Origin: Burkholderiaceae bacterium 16
GTDB lineage: Bacteria > Pseudomonadota > Gammaproteobacteria > Burkholderiales > Burkholderiaceae
NCBI GenBank assembly: GCA_000955785.1
Contig: JYOD01000037.1
Location: forward strand, 124,001-188,000
DNA length: 64,000 nucleotides
Direction of reading: 5' to 3'
The notes under the pieces were generated by a model. That model saw nothing but the letters and a program-made list of their open reading frames with translations, was not told where the DNA came from and made no database searches. Below are positions 43,295-52,190 of this stretch, piece after piece. The position numbers and the translations under genes were made by a program. Every line of letters starts with the position of its first letter. Position 1 is the stretch's first letter.

Positions 43295-43918
43295 CTACCC
43301 CGGCAAAACCTGCTCCCCAGCCCCCCAAACCCCCGACAACACCTTCTCCAACCAAAACGCCCCAATAATCGTCTTAACGTCGGTAATCCGCCCCGCCCGC
43401 ACCCAATCAATCACCTGCCCCGCCGGCACAATAAACGTCTCAAGAAACTCCCCCTCATCAAGCTGAGCCGGCCCGGCGTTCAAATCACGCGCCAGGAAAA
43501 TATCGATGAATTCGGTGGAATAGGAAATGACGGGATGAATCCGCGTGAGGTAATCCCAACGCCGCGCGCTATAACCGGTTTCCTCACGCAACTCGCGCTC
43601 GCCGCAGCGCTGCGCGCCCTCCTGAGGATCCAGCTTGCCAGCGGGAAACTCAAGCATCACTTCACCAACGGGATAGCGATACTGCCGCTCCAGCAGCACG
43701 CTGCCGTCGTCGAATAGCGGAATCATCATCACCGCGCCGGGATGCAGCACGTATTCGCGCCCGGCATGCTTGCCGTCGGGCAGCTTGACGATGTCTTGCT
43801 TGAGCGTGAGGAATTTGCCTGTGTGCAGCGTGGCGGACGCCACGCAGGTTTCTTTCAGGCCTTGATCGTCGCCAGCGGCGATAGCGCCGGCGTCCAGCAT
43901 GTCAATCTTGTCGCTCAT
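43295..43918 (-). CDS. Nudix hydrolase, ADP-ribose pyrophosphatase type
   Basis: A 207-residue protein. The Nudix box is complete at about residues 94-116 (GKLDPQEGAQRCGERELREE then TGY), preceded by VLLERQYRYPVGEVMLEFPA, the pattern of ADP-ribose/ADP-sugar pyrophosphatases. It would hydrolyse ADP-ribose to AMP and ribose 5-phosphate. The last 50 or so codons have unusual composition (G/T-rich coding strand), part of the island beside it. It follows the DUF2818 gene by 51 bp, downstream of nuoN. Confidence 0.92.
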   Translation of the reverse strand: MSDKIDMLDAGAIAAGDDQGLKETCVASATLHTGKFLTLKQDIVKLPDGKHAGREYVLHPGAVMMIPLFDDGSVLLERQYRYPVGEVMLEFPAGKLDPQEGAQRCGERELREETGYSARRWDYLTRIHPVISYSTEFIDIFLARDLNAGPAQLDEGEFLETFIVPAGQVIDWVRAGRITDVKTIIGAFWLEKVLSGVWGAGEQVLPG

Positions 43919-43969
43919 GAAAGCTCCGGATCCGGACGCGGCCGGCCCGGGCGCCTTCGCTACCCGGCC

Positions 43970-44278
43970 TCAGGCCGCGCGATGTTTGACGAGATACTGC
44001 CAGGTGAAGCCCGGGAAGGCGAACACCAGCATCATGCAACCGGTGATGGCGTAGAACTGCCAGCCTTGCGGGAAGGCGTTGCCCAGCCCAGCCTCCACGG
44101 CGAAGCCGGCCAGACCGGCCCCCACATACCAGGCGAACAATTCGCCCGCCCTGATCCACAGCGGCTTTTTGACAAAGCGCAGCGGGATCAGCGCGAACAA
44201 TCGCTGGTTGACAAACGGCAGGTTGGCACAAACCAATGCCAGCAAGATGACAAACCAGCCCGCCGCGGATGAACTCAT
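43970..44278 (-). CDS. DUF2818 family small membrane protein
   Basis: A 102-residue protein with about three membrane segments (WFVILLALVCANLPFVN, LFAWYVGAGLAGFAVEAGLG, WQFYAITGCMMLVFAFPGFT). It begins 22 bp after nuoN and is found next to nuoN in many betaproteobacteria, so it is probably co-transcribed with complex I and may be an accessory or assembly factor; no function is established. Confidence 0.88.
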   Translation of the reverse strand: MSSSAAGWFVILLALVCANLPFVNQRLFALIPLRFVKKPLWIRAGELFAWYVGAGLAGFAVEAGLGNAFPQGWQFYAITGCMMLVFAFPGFTWQYLVKHRAA

Positions 44279-44300
44279 ATCACTACGCCGCCGTCGCGCA

Positions 44301-45776
44301 TCAGGACGCCAGCGTGGCGCGGATGGCCTGGTAGCACAGGTTCATCAGCGCTGCCGGGAACAGGCCCAGGGCAATGATGACCGCGCCGTTCACGGTCAGC
44401 ATCGAACGCAGGCCAAAGCTCGACTCCAGCTTTTTCTCGTCGGCCGGTGCATCGAAATACATCAGCTTGACCACGCGCAGGTAGTAGAACGCGCCGATCA
44501 GCGAGAACAGCACCGCAACCACGGCCAGCCAGGTCATGCCGCTACGGACCACGGCCTCGAGCACGGCCAGCTTGGCGTAGAAGCCCATGGTCGGCGGGAT
44601 GCCAGCCAGCGAGAACATCATCACCAGCATCAGCAGCGCGTACCAGGGATTCTTGCGCGACAGGCCCTTGAGGTCGTCCAGCGTCTCGGCTTCGAAATCC
44701 TTGCCGGCGCGCAGAAGGATGATGCCGAAGGTGCCCAGGGTGGTGATCACGTAGGTCACGGCATAGAACATCGACGAACCGTAGGCGCTGGCGGCGCCAT
44801 CCGCCTTGCCGTCAGCCACGCCGGACAGCATGCCCAGCAGCAGGAAGCCCATGTGCGAGATGGTGGAATACGCCAGCATCCGCTTGAGGTTGGTCTGCAC
44901 GATGGCGGTCAGGTTGCCGATGGCAAGCGAGGCCACGGCCAGTACAGCCAGCATCACTTGCCAGTCCACCGCCAGCGGCAACAGGCCTTCCACCAGCAGG
45001 CGCAGCGCCATGGCGAAGGCTGCCAGCTTCGGCGCACCTGCGATCAGCAGCGTCACCGCGGTCGGCGAGCCCTGGTAGATGTCCGGAATCCACATATGGA
45101 ACGGCGCGGCGCCCATCTTGAACGCAATGCCCGCCACCAGAAAGACCACGCCGAAGGCCAGCATGGTGGTGTTGACTCGGCCAGACTCCACGACACGTAA
45201 CACTTGGCCGAGGTTCAGCGAACCGGTCGCGCCATAGAGCATGGACATGCCGTACAGCAGGAAACCCGAGGCCAGCGCGCCCAGCACGAAGTACTTGATG
45301 GCCGATTCGGACGTCACGCGGTTGTCGCGGCGCAGGGCCACCAGCGCGTAGGACGCGAGCGACAGCAGTTCCAGGCCCAGGTACAGGGTCAGGAAGTTGT
45401 TGCCGGTGATCATCACGATCTGCCCGCCGAGCGTGAACAGCGCGAGCATGTAGAACTCGCCGCTGTACATGTCGCGGTCAGCCAGGTAGCTACGCGTGTA
45501 GACCAGCGTGACGAGCAGCGCGCCGGAGGCGAAGGCCGACAGCACATTGGCCATCGGGTCCACCACCACCAGGTTGGCGAAGGCGTAATGCGTATCGCCG
45601 GCGGCCGCGTTCAGGCCAAACCAGACGGTCAGCACGAGCGTGGTGAGCAGCGACAGCGGATAGGCCACGCTGGAGCGGCCCTTGCCACGGGCAAGGTCGA
45701 TCCAGTTGACCGCGGCGATGGCGATCGCCAGGAAAATGATTGGCGCCACAGGTGCCAATGTCGAGGACGGTTGCAT
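44301..45776 (-). CDS. nuoN: NADH-quinone oxidoreductase subunit N
   Basis: A 491-residue antiporter-like proton-pumping subunit with about 14 membrane helices. The conserved charged and family regions are visible in LELLSLASYALVAL, KMGAAPFHMWIPDIYQGSPT, VQTNLKRMLAYSTISHMGFL and SLAGIPPTMGFYAKLAVLE. It is the last nuo gene, 18 bp after nuoM. Confidence 0.97.
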   Translation of the reverse strand: MQPSSTLAPVAPIIFLAIAIAAVNWIDLARGKGRSSVAYPLSLLTTLVLTVWFGLNAAAGDTHYAFANLVVVDPMANVLSAFASGALLVTLVYTRSYLADRDMYSGEFYMLALFTLGGQIVMITGNNFLTLYLGLELLSLASYALVALRRDNRVTSESAIKYFVLGALASGFLLYGMSMLYGATGSLNLGQVLRVVESGRVNTTMLAFGVVFLVAGIAFKMGAAPFHMWIPDIYQGSPTAVTLLIAGAPKLAAFAMALRLLVEGLLPLAVDWQVMLAVLAVASLAIGNLTAIVQTNLKRMLAYSTISHMGFLLLGMLSGVADGKADGAASAYGSSMFYAVTYVITTLGTFGIILLRAGKDFEAETLDDLKGLSRKNPWYALLMLVMMFSLAGIPPTMGFYAKLAVLEAVVRSGMTWLAVVAVLFSLIGAFYYLRVVKLMYFDAPADEKKLESSFGLRSMLTVNGAVIIALGLFPAALMNLCYQAIRATLAS

Positions 45777-45794
45777 GTTTGTTTCTCTCCCCGA

Positions 45795-47261
45795 TTACAG
45801 CTTCGACTGCGCCACGTGCGACAGCAGGTTCACCACGGAAGCGTGCATCACATCGGTGAAGGGTTTCGGATACAGGCCCATATAGAGCGTCATGATCGCC
45901 AGCAGGCCAAGCATGAGGAACTCGCGCTTGTTCAGGTCGACCAGTTCGGCCACGTGCTTGTGCACCACGTCGCCAAAGATCACGCGCTTGACCATCCACA
46001 ACGAGTAGGCGGCGCCCAGGATCAACGCGGTGGCGGCCAGCAGGCCGATCCAGAAGTTGAACTTGACCGCGCCCAGGATCACCATGAACTCGCCGACGAA
46101 ACCCGAGGTGGCCGGCAGGCCGCAGTTGGCCATGGCGAAGAACACCGACAGCGCCGCGAACTTCGGCATGGTGTTCACCACACCGCCGTAATCGGCGATC
46201 TGGCGCGAGTGCACGCGGTCATACAGCACGCCGATGCAAAGGAACATGGCGCCCGAGATGAAGCCGTGGGAGATCATCTGGATGATGCCGCCCTCGATGC
46301 CGATCTCGTTGAAGATAAAAAAGCCCAGCGTGACGAAGCCCATGTGGGCGATCGACGAGTACGCCACCAGCTTCTTCATGTCGGCCTGCACCATCGCGAC
46401 CAGGCCGATATAGATCACGGCGATCAGCGAGATGGTGATGATGAAGGCGGCCATGCTATGGCTGGCATCCGGTGCGATCGGCAGCGAGAAACGCAGGAAA
46501 CCGTAGGCGCCCAGCTTCAGCATGATGGCGGCCAGCACCACCGAGCCACCGGTCGGCGCTTCCACGTGGGCGTCGGGCAGCCAGGTGTGGACCGGCCACA
46601 TCGGCACCTTGACCGCAAAGGCCAGGAAGAAGGCAATGAACAGCGCGGTCTGCTCGTTCATCGACAGCTTGGCCTGGTGCCATTCGAGGATGTCGAAGGT
46701 ACCGGTCTTGCTGTACAGGTACAGCAGCGCAACCAGCGTCAGCAGCGAGCCGAGCAACGTGTAGAGGAAGAACTTGAAGGCCGCGTACACACGGTTCGGG
46801 CCGCCCCACACACCGATGATGATGTACATCGGGATCAGCGTGGCCTCGAAAAACACGTAGAACAGCATGCCGTTGAGCGCGCAAAACACGCCGACCATCA
46901 GGCCCGACAGGATCAGGAACGAGGCCATGTACTCGGCCACGCGCTCGGTGATCACTTCCCAGGCGGAGATCACCACGATCACCGTGATGAAGGCGGTCAG
47001 CACCACGAACCACATCGAGATGCCGTCGACACCCAGGTGGTAGTTGATGTTGAAGCGTTCGATCCATTCCGACTTCTCGACGAACTGCATGGCAGCCGTG
47101 GCACGGTCGAAGTGGAATACCAGCGGCAGCGTAACGAGGAAGCTGGCGATGGAGCCGAACAGCGACATCCAGCGGACGTAGCCGGGGCTACGGTCGGAAC
47201 CCGAGGCAAGGACCAGCAAGCCAAAAAAGATCGGCAGCCAGATAGCGAAAGACAGAACCAT
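45795..47261 (-). CDS. nuoM: NADH-quinone oxidoreductase subunit M
   Basis: A 488-residue antiporter-like subunit of the membrane arm. Landmarks are NYHLGVDGISMWFVVLTAFI, the Glu-containing YVFFEATLIPMYIIIGVWGG, AFAVKVPMWPVHTWLPDAHV, APTGGSVVLAAIMLKLGAYG and DMKKLVAYSSIAHMGFVTLG. It lies 13 bp after nuoL. Long antisense frames in this gene are not coding. Confidence 0.97.
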   Translation of the reverse strand: MVLSFAIWLPIFFGLLVLASGSDRSPGYVRWMSLFGSIASFLVTLPLVFHFDRATAAMQFVEKSEWIERFNINYHLGVDGISMWFVVLTAFITVIVVISAWEVITERVAEYMASFLILSGLMVGVFCALNGMLFYVFFEATLIPMYIIIGVWGGPNRVYAAFKFFLYTLLGSLLTLVALLYLYSKTGTFDILEWHQAKLSMNEQTALFIAFFLAFAVKVPMWPVHTWLPDAHVEAPTGGSVVLAAIMLKLGAYGFLRFSLPIAPDASHSMAAFIITISLIAVIYIGLVAMVQADMKKLVAYSSIAHMGFVTLGFFIFNEIGIEGGIIQMISHGFISGAMFLCIGVLYDRVHSRQIADYGGVVNTMPKFAALSVFFAMANCGLPATSGFVGEFMVILGAVKFNFWIGLLAATALILGAAYSLWMVKRVIFGDVVHKHVAELVDLNKREFLMLGLLAIMTLYMGLYPKPFTDVMHASVVNLLSHVAQSKL

Positions 47262-47274
47262 TTTCTTGTTTTCC

Positions 47275-49374
47275 TTACTTGGCGCTCACCGTGGCGAACG
47301 AGGTGCCGAACACCGTCATCGTCAGCAGTATCAACATGCCCAGGATCATGGCGAATGCGTAGTGATAAATGTAGCCGGATTGCAGGTAACGGCTCACCGA
47401 CGCGAACCACGCCACCACGCGAGCAGAGCCGTTGACCACCAGGCCGTCGATCAGCCCCTGGTCGCCGCCCTTCCACAGGCCGGTACCGAGCAGACGGGCA
47501 CCACGGGCAAACACGGCCTCGTTGATCGCGTCCATGTAGTACTTGTTGTCGAGCAGCTTGTACAGGCCCGAGAAGCGTTGCTTGATGGCAGCGGGGATAT
47601 CCGGGCGCTTCATGTAGAAGAACCAGGACAGCACCACGCCGGCAATCGCCAGCCACAGCACCGGCGTAGTCACCGAGTGCAGCGCCATCTCCACCCAGCC
47701 GTGGAAGCCTTGGGCCAGCTCTTCCATGGCGTGGTGGTTCTCGCCGACGAAGATCACGTCCTTGAAGGCCACGCCGTGCTTGAAGAAGTCGCCGAACAGC
47801 AGCGGCTTGATCGTAAGGGCACCGATCACGACCGACGGAATCGCCAGCAGCACCAGGGGCAGCGTGACCACCCACGGCGACTCGTGCGGCTTCTCGCCCG
47901 GAGCCAGGCCGTGATGATGGTCGGCGGTGGCTTCCTCGTCATCATGATTGCCCGCGTGATGCGCGTGGTGCTCTTCCTTGCCGAAGCGCTCTTCCCCGTG
48001 GAACACCAGGAAGTACAGGCGGAAGGAATAGAACGCCGTGACGAACACGCTGGACAGCACCGCGAAGTAAGCGAAGCCCGAGCCGGCGATATGCGATTCG
48101 GCCACCGCCTCGATAATCGAGTCCTTGGAGTAGAAGCCCGCGAAGAACGGCGTGCCGATCAGCGCCAGCGAACCCACCAGCGACGTGATCCAGGTAATCG
48201 GCATGTACTTGCGCAGGCCGCCCATATTGCGGATGTCCTGATCATGGTGCAGCCCGATGATGACCGAGCCGGCCGCAAGGAACAGCAGTGCCTTGAAGAA
48301 CGCGTGGGTCATCAGGTGGAACACGGCCACCGAGTAAGCCGAGGCGCCCAGCGCGACCGTCATGTAGCCCAGCTGCGACAGCGTGGAGTAAGCCACCACG
48401 CGCTTGATGTCGTTCTGGATCATGCCAAGGAAGCCCATGAACAGCGCGGTAATGGCGCCGATCACCAGCACGAAGGACAGCGCGGTATCCGACAGCTCGA
48501 ACAGCGGCGACATGCGCGCCACCATGAAGATGCCGGCCGTCACCATGGTGGCGGCGTGGATCAGCGCGGAGATCGGGGTCGGGCCTTCCATCGAGTCCGG
48601 CAGCCACACGTGCAGCGGGAACTGGGCCGACTTGCCCATGGCGCCGATGAACAGGCAGATGCAGGCAACCGTGATCATCATCCAGTCGGTGCCCGGGAAG
48701 ATCACCGTGGCAAGCTGGTCGCGCGCGGCGAACACTTCCGTGTAGTTCATGCTGCCGCTGTAGGCCAGCAGCAGGCCGATGCCGAGGATAAAGCCGAAGT
48801 CACCCACGCGGTTGACCAGGAACGCCTTGAGGTTGGCGAAAATGGCGGTCGGGCGGGTGTACCAGAAGCCGATCAGCAGGTACGACACCAGGCCCACAGC
48901 TTCCCAGCCGAAGAACAGCTGCAGGAAGTTGTTGCTCATCACCAGCATCAGCATCGAGAAGGTGAACAGCGAGATGTAGGCGAAGAAGCGGTTGTAGCCG
49001 GGGTCATCGCTCATGTAGCCGACGGTGTAGATGTGCACCATCAGCGAGACGAAGCTCACCACCACCATCATCATCGCGGTCAGCGAGTCGACCAGGAAGC
49101 CCACTTCCATCTTGAGGCTGCCGATCGTCATCCACTCGTACACGGTGGCATTGAAGCTCGCGCCGTCAAGGACGTCCATCAGCACGATGATCGACAGCAG
49201 GCAGGAGATCGCCACACCGAGGATCGTCACGGTGTGGGCCAGCGTGCGGCCGGCGCGCGTCTCCGAGGAGAACGTGCTGAAGAACTTGGTGCCGAACAGG
49301 CCGGCGATCGCTGCACCGGCGAGCGGTGCGAGCGGAATCGCCAGTAGCAGGTTGGGGTCGAGCGTGGTTGCCAT
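47275..49374 (-). CDS. nuoL: NADH-quinone oxidoreductase subunit L
   Basis: A 699-residue antiporter-like subunit with the long C-terminal lateral helix that runs along the membrane arm. Visible are FLVDSLTAMMMVVVSFVSLM, GWEAVGLVSYLLIGFWYTRP, GKSAQFPLHVWLPDSMEGPT and DIKRVVAYSTLSQLGYMTVA. A His-rich cytoplasmic or periplasmic loop (EEHHAHHAGNHDDEEATADH) near residue 485 makes it longer than the E. coli protein. The start is 59 bp after nuoK. Confidence 0.97.
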   Translation of the reverse strand: MATTLDPNLLLAIPLAPLAGAAIAGLFGTKFFSTFSSETRAGRTLAHTVTILGVAISCLLSIIVLMDVLDGASFNATVYEWMTIGSLKMEVGFLVDSLTAMMMVVVSFVSLMVHIYTVGYMSDDPGYNRFFAYISLFTFSMLMLVMSNNFLQLFFGWEAVGLVSYLLIGFWYTRPTAIFANLKAFLVNRVGDFGFILGIGLLLAYSGSMNYTEVFAARDQLATVIFPGTDWMMITVACICLFIGAMGKSAQFPLHVWLPDSMEGPTPISALIHAATMVTAGIFMVARMSPLFELSDTALSFVLVIGAITALFMGFLGMIQNDIKRVVAYSTLSQLGYMTVALGASAYSVAVFHLMTHAFFKALLFLAAGSVIIGLHHDQDIRNMGGLRKYMPITWITSLVGSLALIGTPFFAGFYSKDSIIEAVAESHIAGSGFAYFAVLSSVFVTAFYSFRLYFLVFHGEERFGKEEHHAHHAGNHDDEEATADHHHGLAPGEKPHESPWVVTLPLVLLAIPSVVIGALTIKPLLFGDFFKHGVAFKDVIFVGENHHAMEELAQGFHGWVEMALHSVTTPVLWLAIAGVVLSWFFYMKRPDIPAAIKQRFSGLYKLLDNKYYMDAINEAVFARGARLLGTGLWKGGDQGLIDGLVVNGSARVVAWFASVSRYLQSGYIYHYAFAMILGMLILLTMTVFGTSFATVSAK

Positions 49375-49433
49375 AGGACGCTTAGTGGTGTGCGGTCGGA
49401 GAACGGTCTTGGTTCATAACGTAGAGACTCGGA

Positions 49434-49739
49434 TCAGCCCTTGAGGGTGTCCATGTCGTCCACGTTGATCGTGTCCAGGTTGCGGAACAGCACGACCAGA
49501 ATTGCAAGGCCGATTGCCGATTCGGCCGCAGCCACCGTGAGGATAAAGAAAACGAAAACCTGTCCTGCCAGGTCGCCCAGATAGTGCGAGAAGGCGACGA
49601 AGTTCATATTGACCGCAAGCAGCATCAGTTCGATCGCCATCAGCAGCACGATGACGTTCTTGCGGTTCAGGAAAATACCAACGATGCTGATGGCGAACAG
49701 GATCGCACCGAGCACGAGGAAATGGGCGAGAGAGAGCAC
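49434..49739 (-). CDS. nuoK: NADH-quinone oxidoreductase subunit K
   Basis: A 101-residue protein with three membrane helices and the conserved membrane Glu residues in [20 protein letters not shown] and [19 protein letters not shown] set the start at a GTG (49739) because it gives [20 protein letters not shown], the usual N-terminus, with GGAG seven bases upstream. It lies 16 bp after nuoJ. Confidence 0.95.
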   Translation of the reverse strand: MLSLAHFLVLGAILFAISIVGIFLNRKNVIVLLMAIELMLLAVNMNFVAFSHYLGDLAGQVFVFFILTVAAAESAIGLAILVVLFRNLDTINVDDMDTLKG

Positions 49740-49755
49740 AGCGTTTCTCCGGGCT

Positions 49756-50406
49756 TTAGTTCTTGTTGGCGGCAGCCGCGGCATCCGGGCTGGCTTGGGT
49801 GCCGGCACGGGCTTCGCTGGGCATCGAGACCAGGCGCACGCGGTCCTGGCGGCGGGTACGCAGCTGCTCGCCCACGTCTTGCGACTTGTTGTCCTTGCGG
49901 CGGCGCAGCGTCAGCGCAACGGCGGCGATGATCGCCACCAGCAGGATGATGCCGGCCACTTCAAAGGCGTAGATGTAGTCGGTGTAGATCAGCTTGCCGA
50001 GCTCAGCAGTGTTGGAGTAGTCCGGGCCGTGCACGACGTTGTTCAGCGGCGTGGTGGTGCCGATGAAGTTGCGCACCAGCACGGTGGCCATTTCGGCGAT
50101 GATCAGCGCGCCAACCACCGAAGCCATCGGCACATAGGTCCAGAAGTCCCGTCGCAGGTGCTCGATATCGATATCGATCATCATCACCACGAACAGGAAC
50201 AGCACCATCACGGCGCCCACGTACACCAGCACCAGCAGGATGGCGAGGAATTCGGCCTTCAACAGCATCCAGATCGCGGCTGCCGTAAAAAACGACAGCA
50301 CGAGGAACAGTGCGGAATGCACTGGGTTCTTCGCGGTGATGACTTTCAGTGCGGAGAGCACCAGCACCAGCGCAAAGACATAGAAGATGGTGGTCGTGAG
50401 TTCCAT
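49756..50406 (-). CDS. nuoJ: NADH-quinone oxidoreductase subunit J
   Basis: A 216-residue protein with five membrane helices ([60 protein letters not shown], where the pi-bulge helix lies) and a Lys/Arg-then-Ala C-terminal tail. The ATG is at 50406. It is separated from nuoI by 144 bp, the largest gap but one in the operon. Confidence 0.96.
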   Translation of the reverse strand: MELTTTIFYVFALVLVLSALKVITAKNPVHSALFLVLSFFTAAAIWMLLKAEFLAILLVLVYVGAVMVLFLFVVMMIDIDIEHLRRDFWTYVPMASVVGALIIAEMATVLVRNFIGTTTPLNNVVHGPDYSNTAELGKLIYTDYIYAFEVAGIILLVAIIAAVALTLRRRKDNKSQDVGEQLRTRRQDRVRLVSMPSEARAGTQASPDAAAAANKN

Positions 50407-50550
50407 GGTCCTCGTCGAGCCTTCCGGCACAAGCCACCCCTGGTGGCCTGCCCTTGCGGCATCCTTTTCGTTGGCCCCACACGGGGCCCGATTCACTATT
50501 CGTCGGCAGCGTCCGCCAGAATCGGCGGCCGCGCCCTGTATCGCGCCGTA

Positions 50551-51042
50551 TTAACGGTACTTGGCGTCCGCGGCCTTCGCTGCGGCAATCTGCGGCTCGT
50601 AGCGGTCACCCACGGCCAGCAGCATGTCCTTGGTGAAGTACAGGTCGCCGCGTTTCTCGCCGTGGTATTCGAGGATATGCGTCTCGACGATGGCGTCGAC
50701 CGGGCAGGCTTCCTCGCAGAAACCGCAGAAAATGCACTTGGTCAGGTCGATGTCATAGCGCGTGGTGCGGCGGGTGCCGTCGACGCGTGCATCGGACTCG
50801 ATGGTGATGGCCAGTGCCGGGCAAACCGCTTCGCACAGCTTGCAGGCGATGCAGCGCTCTTCGCCGTTCGGGTAGCGGCGCAGCGCGTGCAGGCCCCGGA
50901 AACGCGGCGACATCGGCGTCTTCTCTTCGGGGAACTGGACTGTGATCTTGCGCGCGAAGAGATAGCGCCCGGTCAGGGCCATGCCCTTGAAGAGTTCCTT
51001 CAGGAGCAGGCTGTTGAAGAAGTCCTTGATGGCGAGCAGCAT
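50551..51042 (-). CDS. nuoI: NADH-quinone oxidoreductase subunit I
   Basis: A 163-residue peripheral subunit carrying two [4Fe-4S] clusters (N6a and N6b): [16 protein letters not shown] and [16 protein letters not shown]. The N-terminal amphipathic helices ([20 protein letters not shown]) sit on the membrane. It passes electrons to NuoB. Confidence 0.97.
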   Translation of the reverse strand: MLLAIKDFFNSLLLKELFKGMALTGRYLFARKITVQFPEEKTPMSPRFRGLHALRRYPNGEERCIACKLCEAVCPALAITIESDARVDGTRRTTRYDIDLTKCIFCGFCEEACPVDAIVETHILEYHGEKRGDLYFTKDMLLAVGDRYEPQIAAAKAADAKYR

Positions 51043-51107
51043 GACGATTGCTTCCTAATGATTCCACGGGGCGCCGCCAAATGCGGCTGCGCCCCTGCTT
51101 TGGCCGT

Positions 51108-52172
51108 TCAATGCCAGATATTCCAGGGCGACCGGATCCAGATCGCCACGATGACCAGCCAGCCCACCGTCAGCGGGATGAAGATCTTCCAGCCCAGGCG
51201 CATGATCTGGTCATAGCGGTAGCGCGGGAACGAAGCGCGGATCCAGATAAACACCGACAGCAGCAAAAATACCTTGATCAGCAGCCAGAAGAAGCCCGGC
51301 ACCGCGTTCGTGATGAAGCTCTCGAACGGGGGTGCCCAGCCGCCCAGGAACATCAGCGCGGTCATCGTGGAGATGACGATCATGTTGATGTACTCGGCCA
51401 GGAAGAACAGCGCGAAGCCCATGCCCGAGTATTCAATCATGTGGCCGGCCACGATTTCCGACTCGCCTTCCACCACGTCGAACGGGTGGCGGTTGGTTTC
51501 GGCCACGCCGGAGATGAAGTAGACGCCGAACATGGGCAGCAGCGGCAGCCAGTTCCACGACAGTACGTTGATCCCCATGTTGGCGAAGTAGCCGGTGTTC
51601 TGCGAGTTGACGATGGCCGACAGGTTCAGGCTGCCCGAAACCATCAGCACCGTCACCAGGGCAAAGCCCATGGCGATTTCATACGACACCATCTGCGCCG
51701 CGGCGCGCATGGCGCCGATGAAGGCGTACTTGGAGTTGGAGGCCCAGCCTGCCAGGATCACGCCGTACACGCCAACCGAGCTGATCGCCATCACATACAG
51801 CAGGCCGGCGTTGACGTTGGCCATCACCACCTCGGCCTGGAACGGAATCACCGCCCAGATCGCCACGGCGGGCATCAGCACCATCAGCGGGGCAACCAGG
51901 TACATGCCCCGGCTGACCTGCGTGGGCATCATCACTTCCTTGAGCAGCAGCTTGAGCACGTCGGCGATCGGCTGCAGCAGGCCCAGCGGGCCGACCCGGT
52001 TCGGGCCGATACGCACGTGCATCCAGCCGATCAGCTTGCGCTCCCAGAGGATCAGGTAGGCCACGCACAACAGCAGCGGCACCACAATGACCACGGCGCG
52101 AATCAGGATCCACAGCGGCGTCCAGGCGCCGCCGAAGAGATTCTGTCCTTGCGAGGTAATCCAGTCGATCAT
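51108..52172 (-). CDS. nuoH: NADH-quinone oxidoreductase subunit H
   Basis: A 354-residue membrane subunit that forms the quinone chamber with NuoB and NuoD. Landmarks are [60 protein letters not shown] and the acidic loop [20 protein letters not shown]. It follows nuoG by 18 bp. Confidence 0.97.
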   Translation of the reverse strand: MIDWITSQGQNLFGGAWTPLWILIRAVVIVVPLLLCVAYLILWERKLIGWMHVRIGPNRVGPLGLLQPIADVLKLLLKEVMMPTQVSRGMYLVAPLMVLMPAVAIWAVIPFQAEVVMANVNAGLLYVMAISSVGVYGVILAGWASNSKYAFIGAMRAAAQMVSYEIAMGFALVTVLMVSGSLNLSAIVNSQNTGYFANMGINVLSWNWLPLLPMFGVYFISGVAETNRHPFDVVEGESEIVAGHMIEYSGMGFALFFLAEYINMIVISTMTALMFLGGWAPPFESFITNAVPGFFWLLIKVFLLLSVFIWIRASFPRYRYDQIMRLGWKIFIPLTVGWLVIVAIWIRSPWNIWH

Positions 52173-52190
52173 GTTTCTTTCTCGCTCTTC

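Noticed and set aside
45204..49347. Very long plus-strand frames (743 and 693 codons) rich in His, Gln and Arg across nuoM, nuoN and nuoL
   Set aside because: They are antisense to complete membrane subunits with all expected motifs. The His/Gln/Arg composition is what reverse-complemented hydrophobic codons give.
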